Source: Aspidiotus rigidus
Lineage: Eukaryota > Arthropoda > Insecta > Hemiptera > Diaspididae
Direction of reading: 5' to 3'
DNA length: 64,000 nucleotides
Assembly (NCBI GenBank): GCA_035079385.1
Contig: JAVHKY010000071.1
Span: 3,412,001-3,476,000, forward strand
The notes beneath the pieces are model-generated. The model made no database searches. It was not told the DNA's origin and was given only the letters and a program-made list of their open reading frames with translations. Within the stretch, counting starts at the first letter, position 1; the number at the start of each line of letters is the position of its first letter. Below are positions 46,010 through 56,327 of the stretch, piece by piece. The translations under genes were made by a program, and so were the position numbers.

Positions 46010-49000
46010 TCTATTATGGTTTGTTATATTTTCTTCAACTAATTTGTGAAAATTTTTTTGTTACCTTTTCGAGTTTGCTCCAGTATAACCTGGTCAATCA
46101 CCAACTTCTCTTTGTACCCACATCCGCCTCTTTTACACCCTTCTTGCTCTTCTGCAATGATTCTATTAGCCTCGCAGTGTTTTCTACTTTTTCTGTGATG
46201 CAGACTGTGTCTATTTTATACATTGTAGGTAAACATGGTATGGGCCTATATTTTGCTGGGTCTTTACAATTTCCTCTTTTTTTTTGGCAGCAGAAACGTA
46301 ATTCTCTGCATGAGGAATGTTGGCACTATTTCTGGGTCTTTCAGGAACTTGTTGGAAACCTTTCCAAGTAAGTCGTGCACGGACACCAACCTCTTGTACC
46401 AACAGTTGTGTAATTTGTCCGGTCCGGGCGCTTTCCAATTTGGAGTTCTAACTTTTCTTGTTGAAAAAGTGAGGTATTACACTCGTCCAGTCAAGTTTCC
46501 TTATATTATATTTACGAGCGTCTGTTGTGTCGTCGCTAAGCGTCGACGACAGCCGCTAGAAAGGTGAGTACCGATTTTAGAATTTAAAAAGAATTTTTTT
46601 CTATGAAAAATTTTCTGAAAAAATAACTCAAAACGACGTAATAGGTAATTGAGTACGACAAAGATGAAACCATGTTCCAATTACGGGCAAAAGGGTGCAG
46701 ATTTAGATATTTTGTTTTATAAGTACTGAATTTTTTCTCTTCAGAAAAATAATCATAAAAACTTCCCTATTTTTCAAACAGGCTGAGCACGGTCTATTCT
46801 TGCTTCTGTCTGAATTTAGGGGCAGTCTGGGGGATGCGCCCTCTCCCCATCCGTTGATGAATGACACTGTATAGAATGGTTTTCATGGACATGTCTATAG
46901 GAGAATTTAAAAGAAATAGGGTTTACTGGAATACGGGTATCAGAAGAAGGAAACTCAGGAGTAACGTATTCAAGAGTTGGAAGAGACAAGTCTGTTCCTT
47001 AGTAAGAACTTAAGGAGGAGATTATTACTTTTAAGAAGCTATATGCCGTTCAATGGGCCCCATTTATCAATGTGTGCCAATTATAGTTCCTTCTCTCTCA
47101 CCTTTCCACAGCGCGCATTCCAGTCAGTACTGTGCAGGAGAATTGAGTTTACTAGTGCTAACACAACAACACTTTGAAAAATATTTGAAGCCCAAAAATG
47201 CTAGTCCACCGGGCAACGCCACTGCTCACTTAACCGACCACGTCCTAGTCCTATCATAGAGCACAATTAAAAAATAGTAATATAATCGCATTTGAAAACC
47301 AACATTTTCCGCCGTATCAAAACATATCACCAACCTATCACCAGTTATCTCTATCTCATTCAAGGGATTGTATGCGCTTAGTTACACATTTCTGAACGCA
47401 CCCCTATATGAGGAAAGTTCCCGGCTGTTCAAACCTGACTGCACCATCATCGGCTGTGCTTTGGGGGTCAACAGCCGAACTAAACTATTTGGTTGCAATT
47501 TATCTTTCAAGAAACGCTGTAGAGAAAAGCTATTTTACAGATTTTGTCAAGAAATATGACATATTATTTCTGTTAACTCACAACGACTAATTATTTGGTG
47601 TCTTGTTTGTACTTTGCACTTACTCAATTTTTGGCAACTATTGTAGTGCTTATTTTGAAAAGGTGGATAAAACGACATACTCAAGTGAAAAAACAAAAAT
47701 TGAATGTAGCTAGTTGATTTTACAGTGTAAAAACAACTTTCCTTGGTTCTTACCCTTGAAAAAAAAAAACAAACAAACAAAGGGGAAATAATTACTAGAA
47801 TTGTTCATGAAGTTCTAGAATTATTGATTACCTCAATGAATACAACTCATTTGTATTAAAGTTCTAGTACTCAACAATGGAGTGGGGGAGAAGAAGGCGC
47901 AGCATATTCCAACAGCCCTTATGACCAGATAATTTTAAAAATTCAACTTCTGTTACACAGACATTTAGCCATTTTTTCATCTACTAAGTACAACATTTTG
48001 TAGAAATACCCCACATTTGTAACTCATCCTCTCAAAGTATTATTCATACAAATCTTTATTTTAAAATTTAAGAGGTGATATTTGATAGGACTATCCGACT
48101 ATTGCGCAGATTGCACAATTTGCATTTGTAGATAGCGCGATCGCTATACATTTTCTTTTTGGTAATAAATTGTGTAATTAATTAATTATTTTTCCCAATT
48201 GTAATCTGTGAATACGTAAGACATATTAAAAAAGTAGAGACAATTGCTCTCTGCATATTCAACATATATGCTATAACATTAGGGATTGATAAAGACCCAT
48301 GTATGGCTGAAATCAAAACTTTATCCTGAGACTTTCTTTCTGTGAGTAAATACTCATCATCATAGTTACAAATATTCATCCAAATATAGGCTACATACAT
48401 GATTAAAGATTACAACTTAATAAGAAACAAAAAGCTTTTTCTGAGAATTGAAAATACTTTGCGGGATACCTTCGTACCATTTACTTGAATTCAGGCCTAT
48501 AATTTTATGATCACAGAAAAATAAGTATATAAGTTAGAAACTGTAGTACCTATATATAAAAACATAAGTACACCACGTACCTATTTACTTAAATTCAGGC
48601 CTGATCATTTCAACGTTGAACGGAAAATATTCATCATCTTCGATAGGAAATCAAAATTTAGAAGTTTTTTGTGAAGGCTGAATTTAGTAATAAATGGAGT
48701 AGGTATAATTTGACAATTAAATTAATACTGAATCACTCCTAAATAATTTCATATTTAATGATGTCTCTATTTTGACAATCATCTTCAAAATTCTCACGCT
48801 ACAGCACAAAAAAAGAAAAAAAAAGAAATATTTACTGAATTTGTCAATTTGAAGTTGGTTATTTTTTGAAGTCTATCAAGTTATAACAAGATGAACAATA
48901 AATAAACGATTGAAGAACTTTGAACGTAAGTATTTTCAGTTGTGATGATGATAATGAAATCCAGTATAGGTAGATAGTCGTCTTTTAATTATAATTAAAC

Positions 49001-50135
49001 TTCCTCATAATCTTCATATTTGCACAATCATGGCCACACATATTAACCTGGTATTGACAAGAGCAATTATTATGACACTCACTGACTCGCATTCCTGATT
49101 TCACAACACCTTGACAAATGTCAACTCCTAATTGATGAGAATAATTTTCAAAATATTCAACAAGGATTCATCATCATACCAGTAAGTATTCTGAATTAGG
49201 TATAGGAACAATTGAAAACAGCTAGAGACCAGGCTTAATCTCAAAATCAAAAATACTACTGGTAACTAACGTTTGAAATTTTACAATTTCAATCCTCACT
49301 TATAACATATTACTCAATAATACTAGTATCTAGGTACTAACAGTTTTGTAGAGATAGATTCCAAGCTTGTTCACATGAGCCCTTGTTGGAACTTCTTCTA
49401 CAATATTGTTGTTGAACTTCAAAGGAAAGAAACTGGGTTTAGACGCAAAATGCAGCTCTAACAAAAATTGAATTGCGTAGACTGTACCTACGGTACTTTG
49501 AGTGCTCCAACTCGCGATCGAAAGTCAACAACAAATTATTCAATGAATGAATGATCGGTGTACAATAACAATTGGAAGAAAATAAGGAATTATAATGAAT
49601 TCTACACATGAGAAGAATAAGTATTTAGCCCACTGATTTAGAGCGGTCTGTAGTAGGCTAGTAGCAATCATTCTCGACTCAAGCATTTTTTGTTTTTTTC
49701 AAAACAATAGTATCTAGGTACTAACCTGATTCAGAATAGATACATTTGCAAACCTTCGCACTTGTCAATAATTGCGCACCTTATGCACCTAGTTGTATTG
49801 ATACTATTGTACAGAATACGTATTTTGCTTAGGAGATCTATAAGTAAAATGTGAGGGACTAATCAATCTACATACAATGAAAAGATTAGAACTTACTTGA
49901 TGAAGAAGAAACGGGTAGTATCCAAAGAAAGTAAGAAACACCCAAACAATTGAAATGAATTGGGCGATAGCTTAATAATTCAATAAGCACAATCGACGAA
50001 AATATATATAAATAAGTACCCAAACATTAAATTGGGCGGTGCTTTTTTAACTTTGTAACGGCGAAGTTGACTGGCGTCAAATCAAACGGAAATGGCATCA
50101 TCATATCCAAACAGCAAGTGTTCTTAAAAAGCAAA
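46010..50135. other. intergenic, no gene recognised
   Basis: AT-rich throughout. Open frames up to 116 codons occur (46021-46371) but show no domain, splice pattern or codon bias that I can support. A related repeat end (CACTCGTCCAGTCAAGTTTC) lies near 46480. Confidence 0.35.
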
Positions 50136-50141
50136 AAGCCT

Positions 50142-50278
50142 CATACTCTGTTCCTGTTGAGAAAGGATAGAAAGTAGTAACGCGAGAACAGAACGGTAGA
50201 TGAAAATTACCTATTTACCCGGAGCGTTCCGTTCTTAAGGTACTACTTTCTATCCTTTCTTAACGTGAACGGAGTATA
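50142..50278. mobile_element. foldback MITE candidate
   Basis: CATACTCTGTTCCTGTTGAG and AAAGGATAGAAAGTAGTA at the left pair with TACTACTTTCTATCCTTTCT and CGTGAACGGAGTAT at the right; GAACAGAACG and CGTTCCGTTC pair nearer the centre. Confidence 0.72.
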
Positions 50279-50577
50279 GTCTTTCTTGGGTTCAAGCTCG
50301 GTACGAGCTCAGAACCAGTTGCAATCGCTTTTTTTTTGTAGTCAGTGTAAGAACTCACGTTTTTAAGTACGTTTCATGACGTGGTGATCAAGAAGAGTGC
50401 GTCATGTGTGAGCGACCGAGCGGTAGGTAATGGTTATTATTGTGTTTTGATATTACAACGAGAAAAGTAGTTTTTGTATTGGAACATAAAGGAGTTGGTA
50501 GTCATATTTTGCTTTTTGGGTTCGAGCTCGTTAACCTTGTTTTGATTTGCGATAATTATGATCCGATATGGAGCATA

Positions 50578-51098
50578 TTCGCATGAGGACACAACTGTAG
50601 GTACGCTAGAGTCGTGCCCGAAAAGGGGATTCGGCAAAAATTGAAGCGATGGATGGAAGAAGCCCTTTTAGAAGAAAATGATTTAATCGAAAAAAATTGA
50701 TTCTACTGTCTATAAAGAACATGTCTATGAAGTGAAAATTTACTTCATAGACATGTTCTTTATAGACAGTAGAATCAATTTTTTTCGATTAAATCATTTT
50801 CTATGAAAATTAATCATTTTCTTTTAAAAGGGCCTTAGGGCCCTAAGGCCCTTCTTCCATCCATCGCTTCAATTGCCATAAACCTGTATAAAACTAAAAC
50901 GGGCTGTATCTTTGTCAATATTGAAAAATACAAAAAAGTAGTAAGAGCATTTTTTTATTATTTTCATTCATAGAATAACCTAAAAGAAGAAAAAATTAAG
51001 ATTTCAACAATTTTCTGTAACATCCCCTTTTCAGGCAGCTTCCAAAAATGGCCACCATAGTTTTCATAGAAGGCGCCTACTTTGTGTCCTCATGCGAA
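50578..51098. mobile_element. TA-flanked TIR element holding a long palindrome
   Basis: Ends TTCGCATGAGGACACAA and inverse TTGTGTCCTCATGCGAA, with TA on each side (50576-50577 and 51099-51100). Inner inverse pair CCGAAAAGGGGAT / ATCCCCTTTTC. The core (50639-50874) is a near-perfect palindrome with an 8-base loop at 50734-50741 and one arm about 45 bp longer, including GGGCCTTAGGGCCCTAAGGC. Confidence 0.85.
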
Positions 51099-51100
51099 TA

Positions 51101-51327
51101 GGGCTTTTCCATGTCGGCGCATTGCATATGTATTCTCCTACGTGTTATCGAAATGGTAGTATTTCTAACATTGCTCTTATGGGTGTTGCTGGATTGCATA
51201 CTCAAATTACTCCACAATGAAAATGAGTATGCAATCCAGCAACACCCATTAGAGCAATGTTAGAAATACTACCATTTCGATAACACGTAGGAGAATACGT
51301 ATGCAATGTGCCGACATGGAAAAGCCC
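51101..51327. mobile_element. foldback MITE, family A, copy 2
   Basis: Arms of about 105 bp start GGGCTTTTCCATGTCGG and are nearly identical in inverse. Perfect TA on each side (51099-51100, 51328-51329). The left TA is also the right flank of the neighbouring element, so this copy inserted exactly there. The arms match copy 1 at 1594-1805. Confidence 0.9.
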
Positions 51328-51599
51328 TATGGATTAATGTTTGGAGATCGATTTGCGATTTATTTACCATGTGGTATTATCAACGTTTTGAAAATAATTT
51401 TTTTATTATAGATTAGAGCTTGAACCTATTCCAGCCGAACGGGTGCTTGTTTCTGAGTAGTGCTTGCTTTGCTCACTTAATTCCTGCGCGGTGCGACCGA
51501 ATGGTGCTTTCTTTGTTTACTTAATCGACCAATGAAAAAGGTCGCCTGTTAGGCTGTTACCTCTCGGTTTCTCAGTTTCTCAGCAAACAAATGTGCGTT

Positions 51600-52345
51600 C
51601 TTTTATTATAAGATATATATTTATACTTCTTTACAAGATTTTTTTGTCCGCGGAACCTCTCCAAAACTATAGTCCATTCCAGTGAAGAATGTCAGTAATT
51701 CAAAAGGCGCACAATAACAGTTATTTTTCGCTTAACTGTTATAACCGAAATGAAAATATCAATTTTGACCGATTGACCGTTAACCGTTATTTTTCCGGTT
51801 ATAACTGTTATTTGACCGAAAATTTTAGGACTTCGACCGAAATATTTTTCAACATTTAACAGTTATTGGTCAAAATACAGCTTGACCGATAACCGATAAC
51901 CGAAAAAATTGGAAGGATCTTTTTGACCGATAACCGATAACCGAAAAAATTTGTGAGGTCATTTGACCAATAACCGTTAACCCCTAGAAAAATTTCGGTC
52001 GCAAGCCCTGAAGGTGACCACAACGTGTGAGTTCTGGTGCGTCAATTTCACGGCCAATGAGAGACGAGAAGCGTTGTGCTGTTCGACGCTCTCAGTGCAA
52101 ATTTAGCAATTCCCTTCATGCCACTGACACCGCATTGCTTTTGATTTACTGACACTCTTAACTGGAATGGACTATACCGGATGGATTCTTTTTGTAACTT
52201 GGCCTCATGGTAATGTTATATCTGAAGATGTGCACAAAATTTTTAATTCTTTAAAAAGTCTCACAGTATTATGAGTAGCTGCTCACGTTACAAGAAGACG
52301 AGAAGTGGATCCTATCCTTTTTATTGTTATCAGTACATTTATTGT
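51600..52345 (+). repeat. dispersed repeat family D, copy 6, split by a MITE
   Basis: The left part ends TTTTGTCCGCGGAACCTCTCC and AAAACTA; the right part resumes CCGGATGGATTCTTTTTGTA and TCTGAAGATGTGCAC from about 52175. Removing the insert restores the family D order. Confidence 0.85.
51670..52174. mobile_element. TA-flanked MITE nested in repeat D
   Basis: Ends AGTCCATTCCAGT and ACTGGAATGGACT, with TGTCAGTAA / TTACTGACA a few bases further in; both outer edges read TATA. The interior has many CCGTTAT/ATAACCG words (GACCGATAACCGATAACCG). No coding frame. The family D sequence around it gives an independent proof of insertion at TA. Confidence 0.88.
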
Positions 52346-52478
52346 CATGAAGAACCTTTTATTTTTTTATATTTCTTTTTCTCTACACAGGGTCACAATA
52401 ACAAGTACCATTACAACCCGGTTGTTCTACTCTATTGATTTCTCTAGTTCAATTTCCGAGGACTATGGTCAGTCTTTT

Positions 52479-52768
52479 AATAAGGCTTTTCCCTAGAAGG
52501 CGGTCGCCTATGGTTTGCCGTGATTTTGCCTACAAAATTGATGAGATTTGCACGCAATCTTATGCAAAAAAAAAAAATCGTGATGTAGGTGTCATCTGAA
52601 AGAAAATTACAATGGCTTCAACTTTGTTCCTCTACATTTTCTTCCAAAACTCAATATTTTTTCCAGAAAGTAGCTTTTTTTGTATTTCCTCCAGGAGAGA
52701 CAATGTTAATTCTGCCTAAGAATTCAGGTGGGCAAGTAGGCAACTGCCTTCTAGGGAAAAGCCTTATT
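52479..52768. mobile_element. TIR element with 32-bp ends (MITE)
   Basis: AATAAGGCTTTTCCCTAGAA then GGCGGTCGCCTA at the left; inverse TAGGCAACTGCCTTCTAGGG then AAAAGCCTTATT at the right, two mismatches. Non-coding. Confidence 0.8.
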
Positions 52769-52810
52769 GATACGCGTTGTAGGGTGATCATAAATGTTGG
52801 AGTTTCTCAA

Positions 52811-53260
52811 CTCTGCCGTAAAGTTGGATTGACGTATATCCAAATTGACAATCGAGAAGAAGTTCCATTTTCTTAAAATAAAATTAATACGGCTAATTGA
52901 GATGTAAATATGCGTCACTAAGAAGATTTTTCGATGAGAAATCCAATTATCGTACTAACTTAGTTTTCCGATACATGCATCCCTGCTTCCAATATGGGCG
53001 TTTTTGGGTCGTGGTTTGGATATACTCAAAATGTCGACGTATATCCAACGTTCATTTCAACACAATTCAGAGTAGAGTGTTTATCCTACGTGAAAGAAAG
53101 CTCCAATTTCCTAGATCTGAATTTTTCCCTGTCATTCCATCAATGAAGTAATAGTAGTTTGTTATCACGATTCACACACTCGCACCAATCGTCCGAAAGA
53201 TACAGTTTGCCTGATCGTCGATTTGGATGTACGTCAATTTAACTTTGTACGGCAAAACTG
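52811..53260. repeat. diverged inverted repeat
   Basis: CTGCCGTAAAGTTGGATTGA with CGTATATCCAAATTGAC (52814-52850) faces GTCGATTTGGATGTACGTCA with ATTTAACTTTGTACGGCA (from 53216). It may be another decayed TIR element. Confidence 0.5.
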
Positions 53261-53639
53261 GTGAATAACGGTGTGGCGAGTTCACTCAACAAATCCGTAA
53301 ACCTGAATATAATTTTTGGTTTACATTTTTGGATTTCTTTAATAACTTCCTGAGTCATATTCGATAGTGAAAACCTCAAGTTCGAGGTTTCATTCTTAAA
53401 TTTATTATTGATTTCGTATATTATACATTTTCGTATATTATACATAATTGGTAGTAGGTACCTATTTTTATTCGAAGTGATTATTTGACGGTACACTGTA
53501 CCGTCGAGTAGAACGTTATTCGACGGTACATGACCTAACAAGTAAGAGTTTTCTGAAATATTACTAATGAAATGACGAAGAAGAAAGCATAAATACCTTC
53601 TAAATTCTCGGAGTACTTTTCTTATCTCGTTTTTTTCCT

Positions 53640-54180
53640 TCTTTATCAATCAACCCTACATGAATCAACCGGCCGCGATACCATCGTAGTAAAGCATCAC
53701 CCCATGCCTCTTCCCATCCTGTGGCCATTAGTGCTCCTGACGCACATCCTGACGATATTACTGCACAAGACATACCGGAAGAGAATGTGTCAGCGGCCAT
53801 TGAATCGCCCATAATGACGACGCGGCAGTAGTACAACAAAATTTTGCCAATTGTCTTGAACATAACCACGTTGGCTGCGAATCACGGTACCGATAGAGTC
53901 GGAAGTAGTCGTCGTGGAAGAAAACGCAACACAGCAGCAGCTCCTGTCAGCATAACTGACCCGTGTAGTGGCCTCATTGACGGACATTGCACAGCACGCG
54001 GAACCCCAGGAGAAATGGAGCCAGGCCACTCTCAATTCGAGCCCTCTGGACTACCGACGCAATGCTCTAAGGGGTGGATACCGGTGCCGGAGGTGCGGTT
54101 TTTCGGGGACCACTTTGGGCGTGCGTGGACGCGCATACGCCCCCGTCTCTCTCAAAGGCGATTATCATTATTATTATTAG
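53640..54180 (+). mobile_element. GC-rich segment with ATT-repeat tail (possible SINE or LINE 3' end)
   Basis: Composition jumps to GC-rich against an AT-rich background, and the segment ends abruptly in TTATCATTATTATTATTAG at about 54180, as some non-LTR element tails do. A weak B-box-like CAATTCGAGCCC lies at 54033-54044. No reverse transcriptase motif was found. Open frames on both strands here reflect GC content. Confidence 0.35.
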
Positions 54181-54189
54181 TCAAACTCA

Positions 54190-55190
54190 ATAGTGAAAAC
54201 CTTGAGATTGAAAATACTTACATACATATTACATACAGGATTGAGTACAATTTTTTAGTCCTCATCAAGTGTGCTGTGAGGTGACTTCATTCTTAATGTA
54301 TTATTGATTTGTACGTCATTTTTTCGTGTATACATAATTGATAGGAATTAATAGTTGATTTGAGGTATCTCAGGAGATGGGAATATGATTTTCAATTTGG
54401 ACTAACTTTTCTTTGAGTGGGATTTGAGGTTAGCGTTAGACCTACGAGTGAATCAGGCTCGGGTACGATATATTTGTTCGTTAATGCGTTTGAAGAGGTC
54501 GGAGCGTGAGGGAAGAAATGAAGGGTTGACTGATGGGTTACCTTCCGTTTATTCATAACCGCCAACGCTCGACTTACCCTCCTCTTCAGATATAATCAAA
54601 ATTTACGGAAACCTCACTACTTGTAGCTGTAGTACCTATTCACCAATAACAAATTTTACTTCATAAAATCACACCGCGCTACTGATAATAGCCTTTCCTG
54701 GTAATAAGTTGTAACCACTCATTTTACACTCAGGAGAGACTCACCCGAATCTTTTCCCCTTCCACTGTCCAATACGCAGAACCAAAAATTTTATAATTTA
54801 TTATTTCCTACGCCGCATTTTTTGTAATATTATAATTTTGGACAACAAATCATGCATACAAATTCATTTCAAGTTCGTCAATATGTTAATTTGGCATTAA
54901 TTTTCAAGTTTCGGACTTGAAGTATGTAGAAAACACTTTATCGTTAACAGTTACCTGCTGTAACCATTACACAATTTTAGGTTATGGTAAATTAACCATG
55001 TTCCAGCACGATGCGTCATGGTACTATTTTAGAAAAATTATCTGTTTTCTCATCATATTGATGGGGGGTAGGGGGAATACACCTACGTATTTATCATCAT
55101 CACATATCTAGATCAGGTGCCTTCTGTTCTTTTACTAAATTCTTACCTAAGAAAACTTTGTACGTAAAACCAAAACTCATCTACTATGTT
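54190..55190. other. upstream region of gene 2, no feature resolved
   Basis: Must contain the promoter and 5' untranslated exon of gene 2 if these are near, but no TATA or initiator could be picked with confidence. TATTCATAACCGCCAACGC at about 54552 recurs at 39283. Confidence 0.35.
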
Positions 55191-55194
55191 TCAG

Positions 55195-55415
55195 ATTCTC
55201 AAGAATATGTCATGTCAGCTCAGAATCCAAAGGCAAATTGTAAAATTAAAACCAAGATTCTCAATGGCAGTAGGGTATTCATTCCGTTTGTAGAATGGAT
55301 ACTTACTTACTCAAAAATAGACGCAATCGCCGACCTTATTACCGGTCTCACTATAGGTCTCATCATTATACCGCAAAGTGTGGCATACGTGGCTATAGTT
55401 GGACTTTCGGCGAAA
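55195..55415 (+). CDS. gene 2 exon one (start ATG 55212)
   Basis: The acceptor TTTCAG directly before 55195 suggests the open frame further upstream is untranslated or intronic. The ATG at 55212 gives MSAQNPKANCK and a cytoplasmic lead of about 30 residues before the first helix. Donor GTACGG; phase 0. Confidence 0.8.
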
Positions 55416-55691
55416 GTACGGTGTACACCTACTATTTTATAAAGATTAATTGTACCGCAACACATACGCGTCATTACTGAGCCAAGCTTTTTCAGGTTGG
55501 ATTACTTTCTTCGGTTGTTGGAGGATTATTATACACGTTTTTTGGTACTGTCAAAGAGATTTCGATTGGACCAACAGCGATGATGTCTCTCATGACCGAT
55601 CAATACACTAATGAAATGTTCATTGATAATATAGGAACACTATGCTTTGGTTGTGCTATTGTTGGACTAACGCTTACTGTATTTAAACTAG
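55195..55691 (+). CDS. SLC26A11-like: SLC26/SulP anion transporter, SLC26A11-like (gene 2; first two coding exons)
   Basis: Second family member, same strand as gene 1. Exon one (55195-55415) follows a TTTCAG acceptor, so a non-coding 5' exon probably precedes it; the likely start is ATG 55212. It encodes FIPFVEWILTYSKIDAIAD then LITGLTIGLIIIPQSVAYV, the classic first SulP helix with its PQ(S/G)xAY motif. Exon two (55496-55691) encodes GGLLYTFFGTVKEISIGPTA and MMSLMTDQ, the conserved GTxKxIxxGPTA(I/M)MSLM region, and ends in phase 1 at donor GTTAGT, the same intron position as gene 1 at 83. Coding so far is 133 codons. The next exon (VISGF region) was not found before 64000: either the intron exceeds 8.3 kb or the gene is broken. 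The usual YGLY signature reads VGLL here. Confidence 0.88.
55496..55691 (+). CDS. gene 2 exon two (GPTAMMSLM)
   Basis: Acceptor TTTTTCAG, donor GTTAGT. Contains KEISIGPTAMMSLM, then a helix GTLCFGCAIVGLTLTVFKL. Its phase-1 end after L-G matches the exon junction in gene 1. Confidence 0.88.
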
Positions 55692-56327
55692 GTTAGTTCA
55701 GAGCAAAGGTTATGAAGGGAAGGGTGGTCCATTCTGAATGCAACAGCACAAAATGACGCCACTGGATTGAGACACGATTTTTTCACATGCATATTATAAA
55801 AACTTCAAGCAGGAATACCTTGATAAATAATTATTTTCATGTAAAAATGGAGATAACTGAATTCAATCGGCTTGTGATTCACTATTGTTATAAAATATTT
55901 TATTTTCTGCGCTTAAGAAATAGCATTAGGACCATTACACTGCAGGCCTTGGCTGGCAAGTCGGCCGCCCGTGCTAGCACTTCTCCCCAGCCCAAAATAT
56001 TTTTTTTTAGGCTTTAGGCCCTGACTCAAATGTAAAATTCCCTGCCAAATATAAGCAGTTAGCTACGGGCCTGTTACACTAACGTCATTGCGCCTCAGAA
56101 AATAATGGACCCTATCTCTTTAATAACCTTCAGTTTAGAGAGGAATCGGCAAAGTACTTGATCCCGCCGTGCATAATGTAAAACCCTGAAAATATTCTGC
56201 CGTATCAAGTTGAATTTCACGTGTCTGCAAAATAACAATTCATAGATTAAGGCTCATCACATCGTCTATTGTAGGCTAAACCAAATCTCATTCCACTGAT
56301 CGTTATTTTGCAAATGGGGAAACTTTT

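Noticed and set aside
46021..46371. 116-codon open frame on +
   Set aside because: No domain, no splice signals, AT-rich codon use; overlapping frames on the other strand are equally open.
53844..54284. 146-codon + frame and two minus-strand frames in the GC-rich segment
   Set aside because: High GC lowers stop frequency in all frames and no conserved motif was seen in any of them.
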